From positions 372,001 through 436,000 of the forward strand of contig JADKKH010000005.1 in the NCBI GenBank assembly GCA_016720585.1: a stretch of 64,000 bases of DNA. Direction: 5' to 3'. Shown here piece after piece: positions 55,146 through 63,506 of this stretch (within the stretch, counting starts at the first letter, position 1; each line of letters opens with the position of its first letter). Origin of the DNA: Chitinophagaceae bacterium. Lineage in GTDB: Bacteria; Bacteroidota; Bacteroidia; Chitinophagales; Chitinophagaceae. The notes beneath the pieces were generated by a model. It did not search any database and was not told the DNA's origin. It saw only the letters and a list, made by a program, of their open reading frames with translations. A program made the position numbers and the translations under genes.

Positions 55146-56225
55146 TTAAAGAGTGGCGGCAGAAAAAATCAGGAAGATGGCGAATAATATCAGCATCATC
55201 ACCAGCGATGAGAAAATAACCAATAGAAATTTAATAAACGTTTTGCCCCATCCCTGTTTATAGAAGTTACGCATTGATATATACAGGTAACCCACCAGTC
55301 CGATAAAAAGTAAAGCCTTAAGGGCTGTAAAAAATCCCCCATGGGTAAACTCCTGAATTTTACCAATACAAAAAAATGCCAGCAACACAATAAATGTAAA
55401 AACATAAAGATGGATGGTGAAAACACCGTGATCCGCAAAGAAAAATTGCTTACGGCGTATATATACCAGCTTCAGGATAAATGCAAACAAGGGCAATGAA
55501 ACAAAAAGCATATACGGTAACCGGTGAAAAAATCCTTCCGATAGTTTTAGTAAAAAATCATTCGGATTTTCCTGGTATTTGCTGTTTATATTAATACCTA
55601 TTTTTAGATACCGTTGCTTTAACCAACTATGTCTTTTGCCAGGTGGCAATGCCCGCTGTATGGAATCGTACGCTTCAATACTTTTGTACTCGTTGGCGCT
55701 AATAGTCGTATCTAAATCTCCGTTTGCACCTGTTTTAAAAATGTCTTTTGCAGTAAAAGGTCTGCTGGTATCACTGATCAAAGCTATTCTATCCAGTATC
55801 AGCCTGTTCGCCGTATCTTTTTTTAACCTGTTTTGCAACGAAATGATATATTCCCCCCTCTGTCTAGCATCCAATGGTTTATCCGTGGTAAGGGTAACAC
55901 TTTCCTTTGGTCTGAAAAAAGTAAAAAAAAGTAAAAAGAAAATAGCTGAAGTAAACACATACATTCTGACCGGGTGCAGGTAACTGACCCGCCGGCCAAC
56001 CATGTATTCTTTTGATAAAAAGCCTGGTTTTAAAATAAGATGGTGTATCGTATGAAAAAAGCTGCTGTCGAAATGGGTGATATCATAAAAAAAGTGCGTA
56101 AACATATGCCAGAAAGTTTCCTTCGGCACAACGTTTTCCTGCCCGCAATTGTGGCAATAAGGCCCCTGAACCAGGGTGCCGCAGTTCAGGCAGTCTTTCT
56201 CTTTTCGTTCGGGTATATGAGACAA
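55146..56225 (-). CDS. DUF3667 membrane protein with zinc-ribbon N-terminus
   Basis: 359 residues. The start region CLNCGTLVQGPYCHNCGQEN (two CxxC pairs) and FWHMFTHFFYDITHFDSSFF are hallmark DUF3667 features, followed by LKPGFLSKEYMVGRRVSYLH. About five membrane helices follow (about 95-110, 235-255, 265-285, 295-315, 330-355). The family start codon aligns with a TTG at 56225, so TTG initiation is likely. Function unknown; the group is widespread in Bacteroidota. It precedes mazG by 13 bp on the same strand. Confidence 0.85.
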   Translation of the reverse strand: MSHIPERKEKDCLNCGTLVQGPYCHNCGQENVVPKETFWHMFTHFFYDITHFDSSFFHTIHHLILKPGFLSKEYMVGRRVSYLHPVRMYVFTSAIFFLLFFTFFRPKESVTLTTDKPLDARQRGEYIISLQNRLKKDTANRLILDRIALISDTSRPFTAKDIFKTGANGDLDTTISANEYKSIEAYDSIQRALPPGKRHSWLKQRYLKIGININSKYQENPNDFLLKLSEGFFHRLPYMLFVSLPLFAFILKLVYIRRKQFFFADHGVFTIHLYVFTFIVLLAFFCIGKIQEFTHGGFFTALKALLFIGLVGYLYISMRNFYKQGWGKTFIKFLLVIFSSLVMMLILFAIFLIFSAATL

Positions 56226-56329
56226 CGTAATTTTTTCTTAAAAATAAGTACAAAAACATACAAGAAGCCTTTCTTTTTCGTTACTGAACAATTCAGGTAA
56301 CTTTGAACTGCAAAAGCCATATCAGTAAT

Positions 56330-57169
56330 ATGAAAACCCTTTTATTTCTCTTTGTTTTTCTTTATTCTCTTGCCGTACCGGCACAATATTATTATAATGA
56401 TATTATTGGCACGCAGGAAACCAACCGGCAGATGAAAGCCTACCTGGCCCATAAAGTAAGAACGGTTTCTGCCACCGGCTTTGACCAGCGTGGTGCAAAA
56501 ACAAGTGATTTTTCAGAATTCCAGGAAGTAAAAGAAAACGGAATGGCCTTGAGGGTTTCATCCTTCAACAACCTGAATAAAACGGTTACTTATTCAAAAT
56601 TTGATACAAAGGGAAGAGTGATCCGAACGACTGATTCATCTACAGCTATGGAAAGTGAAACCTTGTATGAATACGATAGCAATGACCGGATAACACGTTT
56701 GCAAAACACTATGACTGACTCAGCCCGGGATTTTAACCAGACTGAAGTTCACTTATGGAACTATACAGCTACCGGAAGGCCTGAAAAAATGTGGCGGATC
56801 ATTAACAAAACCGATAGCCTGGAAATTCGTTTTATTCCAGATGAGGCGGGCAATGCCGGTGAAGAAAAGACCTACCGGAAAGGAGTAGAAACCGGAACGA
56901 TTTACTATTATTATGATACAAATAACCGCCTCACGGATATTGTACGGTATAACAATAAGGCAAAAAAATTGCTGCCCGATATGTTATTTGAATATGATGA
57001 CAGTGACCGGGTCATCCAGAAAATAACCACCACTTCAAGTACCCTGATGAGTTATCTTATCTGGCGTTACATATTTGATGAAAAAGGGCTGAAAACCAAA
57101 GAAGCACTTTTCAATAAGGATAAACAACTGACCGGCAAGATCGAATACAACTATACTTTTGGTTCCTAA
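56330..57169 (+). CDS. Secreted protein with RHS/YD-like repeats, function unknown
   Basis: About 279 residues from ATG 56330. A signal peptide (MKTLLFLFVFLYSLAVPAQY) is followed by a chain of YD-type strands: SKFDTKGRVIRTTDSSTA, YEYDSNDRITRLQNTMTD, FEYDDSDRVIQKITTTSS. The pattern Y-E-Y-D-x-x-x-R-I is that of RHS/teneurin-like repeats, but the chain is too short for a toxin shell and no C-terminal toxin domain is visible. It may be a small cell-surface beta protein. An upstream TTG at 56303 is in frame but leaves the signal peptide mispositioned. Confidence 0.65.
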   Translation: MKTLLFLFVFLYSLAVPAQYYYNDIIGTQETNRQMKAYLAHKVRTVSATGFDQRGAKTSDFSEFQEVKENGMALRVSSFNNLNKTVTYSKFDTKGRVIRTTDSSTAMESETLYEYDSNDRITRLQNTMTDSARDFNQTEVHLWNYTATGRPEKMWRIINKTDSLEIRFIPDEAGNAGEEKTYRKGVETGTIYYYYDTNNRLTDIVRYNNKAKKLLPDMLFEYDDSDRVIQKITTTSSTLMSYLIWRYIFDEKGLKTKEALFNKDKQLTGKIEYNYTFGS

Positions 57170-57258
57170 GCCATCCCCGGACCAAATCATCCCTTTTACT
57201 GACAATGCTCATCCGGGATTATGGTATTACCTGATAACTTACGGTTAAATAAAATAGT

Positions 57259-57708
57259 TTGCTGGGAGTTCTCCACGATAAACAAATTGACGCCCTGCTT
57301 CATAGCCAGGTAACGGGTCGGATTGGCTGCCATGCAGACAACCGGACCTATGTGGTACCGGTAACCTATGTTTATGACGGTGAAAATATCATATGCCACA
57401 CCCGCGAAGGATTGAAACTGGAAATGATGCGAAAAAATCCGGAAGTATGTTTTGAGGTGGACTATATGGAAAATATGGCCAACTGGCAAAGTGTTATTGT
57501 ATGGGGAATTTTTGAAGAGTTGAGTGGTTTACCGGCAAAAGAGGCCATGGAGAAACTGATCGACCGGGTAAGCCCTTTTATGACCAGTGAAACCATTCAT
57601 GCCTTTGAACCGGGAGAAAGTCCTGAAAGAAGAGATACAAAGGGCTTTACAGCAATTGTATACCAGATAAAAATCACGGAGAAAACCGGCAGGTTTGAGA
57701 AAAGATAA
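57259..57708 (+). CDS. Pyridoxamine 5'-phosphate oxidase-like flavin-binding protein
   Basis: 149 residues of the short PNPOx-like group. VTGRIGCHADNRTYVVPVTY and DGENIICHTREGLKLEMMRK then NPEVCFEVDYMEN are typical split-barrel, FMN-binding sequence. The frame is closed by a TAA at 57250-57252, so initiation must be near the TTG at 57259; no ATG fits. Proteins of this group bind FMN and often reduce small substrates, sometimes linked to antibiotic or nitro compounds. The upstream YD-repeat gene ends about 90 bp before it. Substrate unknown. Confidence 0.8.
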   Translation: MLGVLHDKQIDALLHSQVTGRIGCHADNRTYVVPVTYVYDGENIICHTREGLKLEMMRKNPEVCFEVDYMENMANWQSVIVWGIFEELSGLPAKEAMEKLIDRVSPFMTSETIHAFEPGESPERRDTKGFTAIVYQIKITEKTGRFEKR

Positions 57709-57744
57709 CCCCGTTCTTTAAAGAAAAAATTTTCTTTAGCTATC

Positions 57745-58560
57745 ATGAACGATTACAACAACCTACACCTCCACTGGAAAAAATCGCAGAAAGAATTTAA
57801 CAGGAACCTTGAACTGCTAAAGCAAAAATTACATACAGAACCCATTCATGATATCCGGGTTGCTGCCAAAAAACTCCGGGCTTTCTGGGATTTATACATC
57901 TTGTTGAAAAAAGACCCGGAGCCGGAATACGGGATGAGCAAAACCAAATTTCTATTTGATGTGTTGGGAAGGCGCCGAGATGTTGAAATATGCCTTGCAT
58001 TAACCGCAGCTTTTGAAAAAGATGCTAAAGGCTCCTGTAAAGAATGGAACCAGTACCTGCAGTCTGTACTAAAAATAACCGGGGCATGGGTTAACAAGGA
58101 AATTCATAATTACCAAAAAAAAGAACTGGCCCAAATAGCTTTTTTATTAAAGCAGGACAACAGCCTGGGAAATCCTGATCAATTTTCTAACGACCTGACT
58201 GCTATTATAAATGCGCAATTGGAAGAAACAAAAAAACATTTACGGCAGCCCCACCTTGTCCGGAAATGCTTAAAAAAAATATATTACTGGATTTCTTTAT
58301 TCCCGGATGAAAATACACAGGAATCCTGGTATCCATCGGAATTACACGACCTGCTTGACGATTTGGGTAACTGGCAGGACCAAACAATACTTGCCATAAG
58401 AATTAAACATTTCCGGAAAGACTATCTGCCAAAATCATTTGAGGAATATCGACTGTTAAAAGACTTTGAAAACAAAACCAATGAGCATAAGAAATTACTA
58501 CTGAAAACTGCCAATAGCAAAGTAAAATGCTGGATGAAAAAAGTAATGGTGACCCCATAA
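57745..58560 (+). CDS. CHAD domain protein
   Basis: 271 residues, all helical. The CHAD signature of conserved His and Arg/Lys is clear near the start: EPIHDIRVAAKKLRAFWDLY, and again LGRRRDVEICLAL and LHDLLDDLGNWQDQTI. CHAD domains bind polyphosphate and often accompany CYTH phosphatase domains; here the domain stands alone. Its role may be polyphosphate granule association, which is inference from the family. A hairpin terminator follows its stop directly. Confidence 0.85.
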   Translation: MNDYNNLHLHWKKSQKEFNRNLELLKQKLHTEPIHDIRVAAKKLRAFWDLYILLKKDPEPEYGMSKTKFLFDVLGRRRDVEICLALTAAFEKDAKGSCKEWNQYLQSVLKITGAWVNKEIHNYQKKELAQIAFLLKQDNSLGNPDQFSNDLTAIINAQLEETKKHLRQPHLVRKCLKKIYYWISLFPDENTQESWYPSELHDLLDDLGNWQDQTILAIRIKHFRKDYLPKSFEEYRLLKDFENKTNEHKKLLLKTANSKVKCWMKKVMVTP

Positions 58561-58561
58561 A

Positions 58562-58587
58562 AAAAGCGAAGTATAAACTTCGCTTTT
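58562..58587. terminator. Bidirectional hairpin terminator
   Basis: AAAAGCGAAG and its complement enclose TATAAA, with A and T runs on both sides. It serves the CHAD gene on plus and tRNA-Leu on minus. Confidence 0.8.
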
Positions 58588-58588
58588 G

Positions 58589-58672
58589 TGCCCAAGACTG
58601 GATTCGAACCAGCACACCCTTTCGGGCGCCACCACCTCAAAGTGGTGCGTCTACCAATTTCGCCACCTGGGC
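58589..58672 (-). tRNA. tRNA-Leu (GAG)
   Basis: 84 nt with a long variable arm (class II). Acceptor GCCCAGG pairs with CTTGGGC; D-arm GCG...CGC; the anticodon loop reads TTGAGGT in the stem CCACT/GGTGG, placing GAG at 34-36; T-arm GGTTCGAATCC. CCA is not encoded. It decodes CUC/CUU leucine codons. Confidence 0.93.
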
Positions 58673-58717
58673 ATATTGTTCCATACTGTTGGTTTGAGGA
58701 CTGCAAATGTAAGCCGT

Positions 58718-59869
58718 TTATTTTTTCAGGACAATTCTGAAAGTGGTTCCTTTTCCCAATTCAGAATGTTTGACAAAGATCTCCCCCTTGTGATACTGTT
58801 CAATGATCCTCCGGGAAAGGCTCAGCCCCAGGCCCCATCCTCGTTTTTTAGTGGTAAACCCCGGTTTAAATACCCGGGTAATGTTTTGTTTACTGATCCC
58901 TTTGCCGGTATCAGTTATATCAATAAGTACTTGCTTTGAATTATCATTAATAGCAACGATAATATTCCCTTTACCTTCCATGGCATCCAACGAATTTTTT
59001 AAAAGATTTTCAATCACCCAATCAAATAAGGGCGCCGAGACCCTGGCGGGAATATGTTCTTTATTCTGGGAGTTTACTGAAAAAATTATTTTACCGGTGG
59101 ACCTTTTCCGCATGTAATCAACCATATCATTTATATGGCTTACCAGGTCAATTTCTTCCAGGTGAGGGGTGCTGCCAATCTTACCAAAACGGTCAGAAAC
59201 TAACCGCAAACGATCCACATCCTTCTCCAGTTCCCGGATAATTTTTTCATTGCCGGCAGATTCTTTCAGCATTTCCACCCAGCCCTCCAGAGAGGATATC
59301 GGGGTTCCTAACTGATGCGCCGTTTCCTTCGCCATGCCGGCCCACACCTGGTTTTGTACAGAACGATAACTGCTGCGTAACGAAATGAAAATAATAGCAA
59401 TGAAAAGTGCCACTACACATAACTGAACGAGGGGATAATAACGGACTTCATTCAATAATTTTGAATTTCCGTAATAGTACCGGTTCACTTTAGCCGGATC
59501 TTTCGGATCTGCCCATTCTATGGCCGGGTTTTGCGATTTAAATTTCCGGAGTTTTCTTTCAACATAGGCAACACTTTTTGCTGACTTTGCTGAATCGAGG
59601 TTTACATACTGTATGATGCTGTCCTTCTCATTTGTTTCAATAATGGGGATTGTTTTGTTTTCGCTAAGAATGACGGCGGCAAGTTTGGTATCAGCATCAT
59701 CCGGGGAGTTTATCAGAAATTTTCCGGCCTCAATCCATTGCCGGACTTTTTGCTTCTCCTCGGTGGCAATTTTACCCGCCAGGTATTGGGAATAAAAAAT
59801 AGTACCGCTTACAATCAGAATGGCAATTGCCGCCAAACCCGTTCTCCAGTTTAATATTTGCCGAAACAT
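58718..59869 (-). CDS. Sensor histidine kinase with two membrane helices
   Basis: 383 residues. A periplasmic region (about 30-140) lies between helices at about 12-30 and 145-165. The phosphoacceptor region is AKETAHQLGTPISSLEGWVE (His near 187), and the HATPase has ITDTGKGISKQNITRVFKPG and RGWGLGLSLSRRIIEQYHKG. The HQLGTP variant of the H-box is common in Bacteroidota sensor kinases that have no adjacent regulator, as here. Signal unknown. It lies between tRNA-Leu and the divergent glycosyltransferase. Confidence 0.9.
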   Translation of the reverse strand: MFRQILNWRTGLAAIAILIVSGTIFYSQYLAGKIATEEKQKVRQWIEAGKFLINSPDDADTKLAAVILSENKTIPIIETNEKDSIIQYVNLDSAKSAKSVAYVERKLRKFKSQNPAIEWADPKDPAKVNRYYYGNSKLLNEVRYYPLVQLCVVALFIAIIFISLRSSYRSVQNQVWAGMAKETAHQLGTPISSLEGWVEMLKESAGNEKIIRELEKDVDRLRLVSDRFGKIGSTPHLEEIDLVSHINDMVDYMRKRSTGKIIFSVNSQNKEHIPARVSAPLFDWVIENLLKNSLDAMEGKGNIIVAINDNSKQVLIDITDTGKGISKQNITRVFKPGFTTKKRGWGLGLSLSRRIIEQYHKGEIFVKHSELGKGTTFRIVLKK

Positions 59870-59930
59870 ATTTCGAATTTAACGAGGATAAACCGGCTTC
59901 CCGTATTTTTGAATAAATATTTTCATCTCC

Positions 59931-60959
59931 TTGAGCACTGCACCTAAAGTAAGCATAGTCATATTAAACTGGAACGGCCAAAAATTCCTGGAACAGTTTC
60001 TGCCATCCGTGCTATCCACCAGTTATACCAACGTAGAAGTAATAATAGCCGACAATGGCTCTGTGGATGATTCCATTTCTTTTCTTCAGAAAAAATATCC
60101 GGACATCCGGCTTATTCGTTTTGATGAGAACTACGGGTTTGCCAAAGGATACAATGAAGCGCTTAAACTAGTCGTATCTGACTATTATTGTATCCTCAAC
60201 TCGGATGTTGAGGTCCGGCCCGGCTGGCTGCAACCTATGGTTGACTTGCTTGAAAAAGATAAAAATATTGCAGCCTGTCAGTCCAAGCTTCTTTCTTACC
60301 ACCAACCCAAAATGTTTGAATATGCCGGAGCTGCCGGTGGTTGGCTCGATAAATATGGCTATCCATTTGCTAAAGGAAGAGTATTTGATATCTCCGAAGA
60401 AGATCATGGGCAATATGACAAGGCTGAACCAATCTTTTGGGCAAGTGGGGCCGCATTATTCATCCGTTCGTCCGTGTTTCATGAAATGATGGGTTTTGAT
60501 GAATATTTTTTTGCTCACCAGGAAGAAATTGATCTGTGCTGGCGTATACAGTTAGCAGGTTATAAAATCTACTCCTGCCCTTCTTCAGTGGTGTATCATG
60601 TGGGTGGCGGCACATTGCCGAGGGGAAATTCGCTGAAGACCTACCTGAACTTCCGGAATAACCGGATCATGATATCGAAAAACATGCCGCTATCAAGAAA
60701 ACTTTGGGTAGTACCTGTAAGAAATCTACTGGATGCCGTTTCCGCCTGGAAGGGTTTATTTTCCGGGGATGGGGGCTATTTTATTGCCATTTTAAGGGCA
60801 CACCTGGGATTTATCAAGTGGTGGTTGTTTTATCAGAAGAAAAGTGTTTTCCCGGTCAGCAAGAAAGGCAACCTTACGGGTTATTTGCAAAAGAATATGG
60901 TTTGGCAGCATTTTGCCAGAAAGAAGAAGTATTTTTCAGAAATAATTGACAAGACTTAG
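59931..60959 (+). CDS. Glycosyltransferase family 2 (rhamnosyltransferase-like)
   Basis: 342 residues. Family motifs: VSIVILNWNGQKFLEQFLPS, VEVIIADNGSVDDSISFLQK, YYCILNSDVEVRPGWLQPMV (the DxD-equivalent SDV) and FAHQEEIDLCWRIQLAGYKI. This GT2 branch adds rhamnose or other sugars during polysaccharide assembly. There is no membrane anchor in the first 200 residues; the C-terminus has a hydrophobic patch near 285-305. No in-frame ATG is available before the conserved core; the TTG at 59931 is the start. No polysaccharide cluster surrounds it. Confidence 0.88.
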   Translation: MSTAPKVSIVILNWNGQKFLEQFLPSVLSTSYTNVEVIIADNGSVDDSISFLQKKYPDIRLIRFDENYGFAKGYNEALKLVVSDYYCILNSDVEVRPGWLQPMVDLLEKDKNIAACQSKLLSYHQPKMFEYAGAAGGWLDKYGYPFAKGRVFDISEEDHGQYDKAEPIFWASGAALFIRSSVFHEMMGFDEYFFAHQEEIDLCWRIQLAGYKIYSCPSSVVYHVGGGTLPRGNSLKTYLNFRNNRIMISKNMPLSRKLWVVPVRNLLDAVSAWKGLFSGDGGYFIAILRAHLGFIKWWLFYQKKSVFPVSKKGNLTGYLQKNMVWQHFARKKKYFSEIIDKT

Positions 60960-60979
60960 TATTTTTTCAACTGAAGCCC

Positions 60980-60987
60980 TATTTTTG
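60980..60987 (+). promoter_or_regulatory. -7 promoter box
   Basis: TATTTTTG, inside the 13-mer CCCTATTTTTGCG, precedes the 72-residue protein by 17 nt. The same 13-mer recurs at 61258-61270 ahead of tRNA-Gly. Confidence 0.6.
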
Positions 60988-61004
60988 CGATTCAATATTC
61001 TTAT

Positions 61005-61223
61005 ATGACAAATTCCCAGGAATACAACGAGGAATTACAAAAAATTCAGGACCAGGATTTCACCCATAACTGGGTATCCTCCTCCGCTTTCCTTTTTTAC
61101 CTGCAGGTGGCCTGTATCGTTGTTTTTGTTTTAGGGGGCTGTTATATGCTTTACTCAAAACGCTACGAAAAGGCTGATGTGAAATACCAGGAAAGCACCT
61201 TATATACTCCCATATATAAATAA
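61005..61223 (+). CDS. Small single-pass membrane protein, unknown
   Basis: 72 residues. A polar N-terminus (EYNEELQKIQDQDFTHNWVS) is followed by one membrane helix near 28-49 (FLFYLQVACIVVFVLGGCYM) and a short basic tail. No recognised domain. A good -7 box 17 nt upstream supports a real gene. Confidence 0.65.
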   Translation: MTNSQEYNEELQKIQDQDFTHNWVSSSAFLFYLQVACIVVFVLGGCYMLYSKRYEKADVKYQESTLYTPIYK

Positions 61224-61259
61224 GTTATTACAAAATTTTTTTACCAAGGGCCCATGCCC

Positions 61260-61267
61260 TATTTTTG
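61260..61267 (+). promoter_or_regulatory. -7 promoter box of the tRNA-Gly unit
   Basis: TATTTTTG in the context GCCCTATTTTTGCGA, 48 nt before tRNA-Gly. Same extended sequence as at 60980. Confidence 0.6.
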
Positions 61268-61315
61268 CGACCCTTAAGTTCTTTTTTTTGCCTGGAAAAT
61301 ATGGGCAAACAATAT

Positions 61316-61388
61316 GCGGAAGTAGCTCATTTGGTAGAGCGCGACCTTGCCAAGGTCGAGGTGGCCGGTTCGAGCCCGGTCTTCCGCT
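61316..61388 (+). tRNA. tRNA-Gly (GCC)
   Basis: 73 nt. Acceptor GCGGAAG/CTTCCGC; anticodon loop TTGCCAA in stem CGACC/GGTCG gives GCC; T-arm CCGGTTCGAGCCCGG. CCA not encoded. A hairpin terminator follows. Confidence 0.96.
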
Positions 61389-61394
61389 CTAAGG

Positions 61395-61429
61395 TCCCGT
61401 CTCGCCTAAGGCGGGTCGGGATTTTTTTT
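61395..61429 (+). terminator. Rho-independent terminator after tRNA-Gly
   Basis: The stem TCCCG..CGCC/GGCG..CGGGA with a TAA loop is followed by T8. Confidence 0.85.
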
Positions 61430-61520
61430 GAATTTTTGGGTTTAAGGAATTAACGTTCTGATAGTTGATCTTGCTTGTAAAAACTTGAAACTATTAAACC
61501 TGTAACTTCAAACTTTTCAC

Positions 61521-61606
61521 GCCCTGGTGGTGGAATTGGTAGACACGCAGGACTTAAAATCCTGTCTGCAGCAATGCGGGTAACGGTTCAACTCCGTTCC
61601 GGGGCA
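61521..61606 (+). tRNA. tRNA-Leu (TAA)
   Basis: 86 nt, class II with long variable arm. Acceptor GCCCTGG/CCGGGGC; anticodon loop CTTAAAA in stem CAGGA/TCCTG gives UAA; T-arm ACGGTTCAACTCCGT. CCA not encoded. Decodes UUA and UUG. It lies about 90 bp after the tRNA-Gly terminator. Confidence 0.95.
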
Positions 61607-61612
61607 CTATTT

Positions 61613-61645
61613 AAAGCGATTCAATAAAATGAGTCGCTTTTTTTA
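61613..61645 (+). terminator. Rho-independent terminator after tRNA-Leu
   Basis: The stem AAAGCGA/TCGCTTT encloses a 14-nt loop and is followed by a T run. Confidence 0.75.
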
Positions 61646-61674
61646 TTTGTAGATTTGAATCAAAGGAATACTAA

Positions 61675-62823
61675 ATGGCAACCGAAATAAAATGCCCGAA
61701 TTGTGGTCATGAATTTGAACCCACTGATATGATCCGTGATGAGATTCAGAAAGAGGTCAATTCAAAAGCGGAAGAATGGAAAAAGAAAAAGGAAAAGGAG
61801 CTGGAAGAGAGCCTGAGAAAAAATATTGCTTCTGATTTTGAAACCAAACTGCGCCTGCTTGAACATAACAATAAGGACAACGAGGAAAAACTAAAACTTT
61901 CCAGGCAAAAGGAACTTGAGTTCCTGAAAAAGGAACAGGAATTATTAAATAAAGAAAAGGAAATTGATTTGCAACTTCAAAGACTGCTGCTGGAAGAAAG
62001 AAGTAAACTGTCCGAAATAATCCGAAAAGAGGAAGCAGAAAAGAATTCACTTAAGGATACGGAGCATCAGATGCGTTTAAAGGAGTTGGAAAAACAATTA
62101 GACGACCAGAAAAAACTGGCCGATGAAATGCGCCGGAAATCTGAACAAGGTTCCATGCAATTACAGGGTGAAGTTCAGGAACTGGCCCTCGAAGAATTAT
62201 TAAAAGCTGCTTTTCCTTTTGACCTGATCAGCGAAGTAGGCAAAGGGGTTCGCGGGGCAGATTGTATTCAAACAGTAAGAAATAATTTTGGACAGGAATG
62301 CGGCAAAATCATTTTTGAAAGTAAGCGAACCAACAATTTTGCCAACGACTGGATTGAAAAATTAAAAGCCGATATGCGCAGCCAGGGTGCTGATGTGGCC
62401 GTCATTGTTACACAGGCATTACCAAAAGATATGGACCGCTTTGGTGAAAAAGAGGGCATCTGGATCTGCAGTTTTTCGGAAGTAAAATCCATCGTTCAAA
62501 TGCTGCGGGGTGGAATAATAAAAATATCCACTGCTTTAAAAAGCCAGGAGAACCGGGGCGATAAAATGCACTTACTTTATGATTACCTGACCAGCCGGGA
62601 ATTTGCAGAACAATGGCAGGCTATCCGGGAAGGATTTATGAGCATGAAACTTTCCATTCAAAAAGAACGGGATGCCATGGAGAAGTTGTGGAAGCAACGG
62701 GAGAAACAATTGGAAAAAGTGTTGCTGAATGCCGCTCATGTCCGGGGTTCTATAGAAGGTATATCAGGTACGGATGTGGATCTGAATTTGCTGGAGAATA
62801 CGGGCGAAGGGGAAGAATCATGA
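61675..62823 (+). CDS. DUF2130 domain protein
   Basis: 382 residues. An N-terminal CPNCGHEFE half zinc ribbon leads into a long Lys/Glu-rich coiled coil (about 25-165). The DUF2130 core is at about 170-340: FDLISEVGKGVRGADCIQTV, GKIIFESKRTNNFANDWIEK, ADVAVIVTQALPKDMDRFGE. The core pattern (D...E.K) resembles restriction-endonuclease-like folds, so a nuclease role has been suspected, but it is unproven. No defence genes are nearby. Its stop overlaps the convergent phosphopantetheinyl transferase gene by 6 bp (TCATGA). Confidence 0.85.
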   Translation: MATEIKCPNCGHEFEPTDMIRDEIQKEVNSKAEEWKKKKEKELEESLRKNIASDFETKLRLLEHNNKDNEEKLKLSRQKELEFLKKEQELLNKEKEIDLQLQRLLLEERSKLSEIIRKEEAEKNSLKDTEHQMRLKELEKQLDDQKKLADEMRRKSEQGSMQLQGEVQELALEELLKAAFPFDLISEVGKGVRGADCIQTVRNNFGQECGKIIFESKRTNNFANDWIEKLKADMRSQGADVAVIVTQALPKDMDRFGEKEGIWICSFSEVKSIVQMLRGGIIKISTALKSQENRGDKMHLLYDYLTSREFAEQWQAIREGFMSMKLSIQKERDAMEKLWKQREKQLEKVLLNAAHVRGSIEGISGTDVDLNLLENTGEGEES

Positions 62824-63455
62824 TACCACCCAGGCCAGCACCAAATGCTCAAACTGCCGGTAATGAATATTTAATTCTGATTCATCTTTTAAAAAAAAGC
62901 AATCAATAGTTTCAGTTGCTTCGTCATTCTTCAACAACAGAATGTGTTTCCTGAAATCTACGCCCCCATCACCATACCATTTAAAAACTGATTCTTTGGC
63001 AGACCAGAGGAGAGTCGTTAGTCGATAGTCGATAGTCGATAGCCGGTCGTTGAGAGTTGAGTGTTGTATGTTGAATATTGAATCTTCTTTTTCATTTAAA
63101 AATTTTTTGAAATTTTCAGAATCTTTTCCATTGGTATCTCTATATCTATCCCCACCCTGCTGTCCTTACTCACGATAGCCGCCGCATAATCACCACAGTG
63201 TGAAATAGAAAAATGATATTGCTCATTGGGCAGAAAGGGTTTGCGGGTATCCGCAATCTCAATCAGATGGTATGGAAAGTCAGGAAAGAGGAATTGCAGT
63301 AAAAACCGTCCGGCCAGGTGCTGCAACCGCTTGTGCGGATGGGTCACATCCCGGTGCAGGGGCACATTCCCTTTGAAGAATTCTTCGGTTTCCTCAATCT
63401 TCCAGATACCCAGCCGGGTGCTTTCGTTGATTTGTTGTTGAAAAAAAATGGGCAT
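62818..63455 (-). pseudogene. 4'-phosphopantetheinyl transferase superfamily, one-base frameshift
   Basis: The 5' frame opens at 63455 (MPIFFQQQINESTRLGIWKI) and holds FSISHCGDYAAAIVSKDSRV and GIDIE, the Mg-binding GxDxE-type motif, then ends KISKNF at 63096. Adding one A in the A6 run (T6 on plus, 63103-63108) joins it to LNEKEDSIFN... and LLWSAKESVFKWYGDGGVDF, the conserved WxxKE(S/A)xxK motif, ending LVLAWVVS at a TGA (62818-62820). About 212 residues restored. The enzyme loads phosphopantetheine onto carrier proteins. Between the motifs lies a word-repeat insertion. Either real or a homopolymer error. Confidence 0.85.
63011..63083. repeat. Word-repeat tract inside the phosphopantetheinyl transferase gene
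   Basis: Three GTCGATA copies are followed by GTTGAGAGTTGAGTGTTG-type words. On the coding strand this encodes RLSTIDYRLTT and similar, between the two catalytic motifs. Confidence 0.75.
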
Positions 63456-63506
63456 TAGTTAGTCTTTCCGCTTTACTTTGCTGCAATAATAAACCGAAGA
63501 TAGATA

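Noticed and set aside
56330..57169. RHS-type toxin
   Set aside because: YD-like repeats are present but the chain is under 300 residues with no toxin tip or core-cleavage motif, and no immunity gene follows.
58422..58706. Open frame over tRNA-Leu (GAG)
   Set aside because: It overlaps the tRNA and the CHAD gene on the other strand.
61265..61453. Open frame over tRNA-Gly
   Set aside because: It reads through the tRNA and the following terminator; no independent coding evidence.
61675..62823. DUF2130 protein as part of a defence island
   Set aside because: The neighbours are tRNAs, a phosphopantetheinyl transferase and dcd; no restriction, toxin or CRISPR-associated gene is nearby.
63011..63083. 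Possible CRISPR-like repeats
   Set aside because: The units are 7 bp, back to back with no spacers, and lie in a coding frame.
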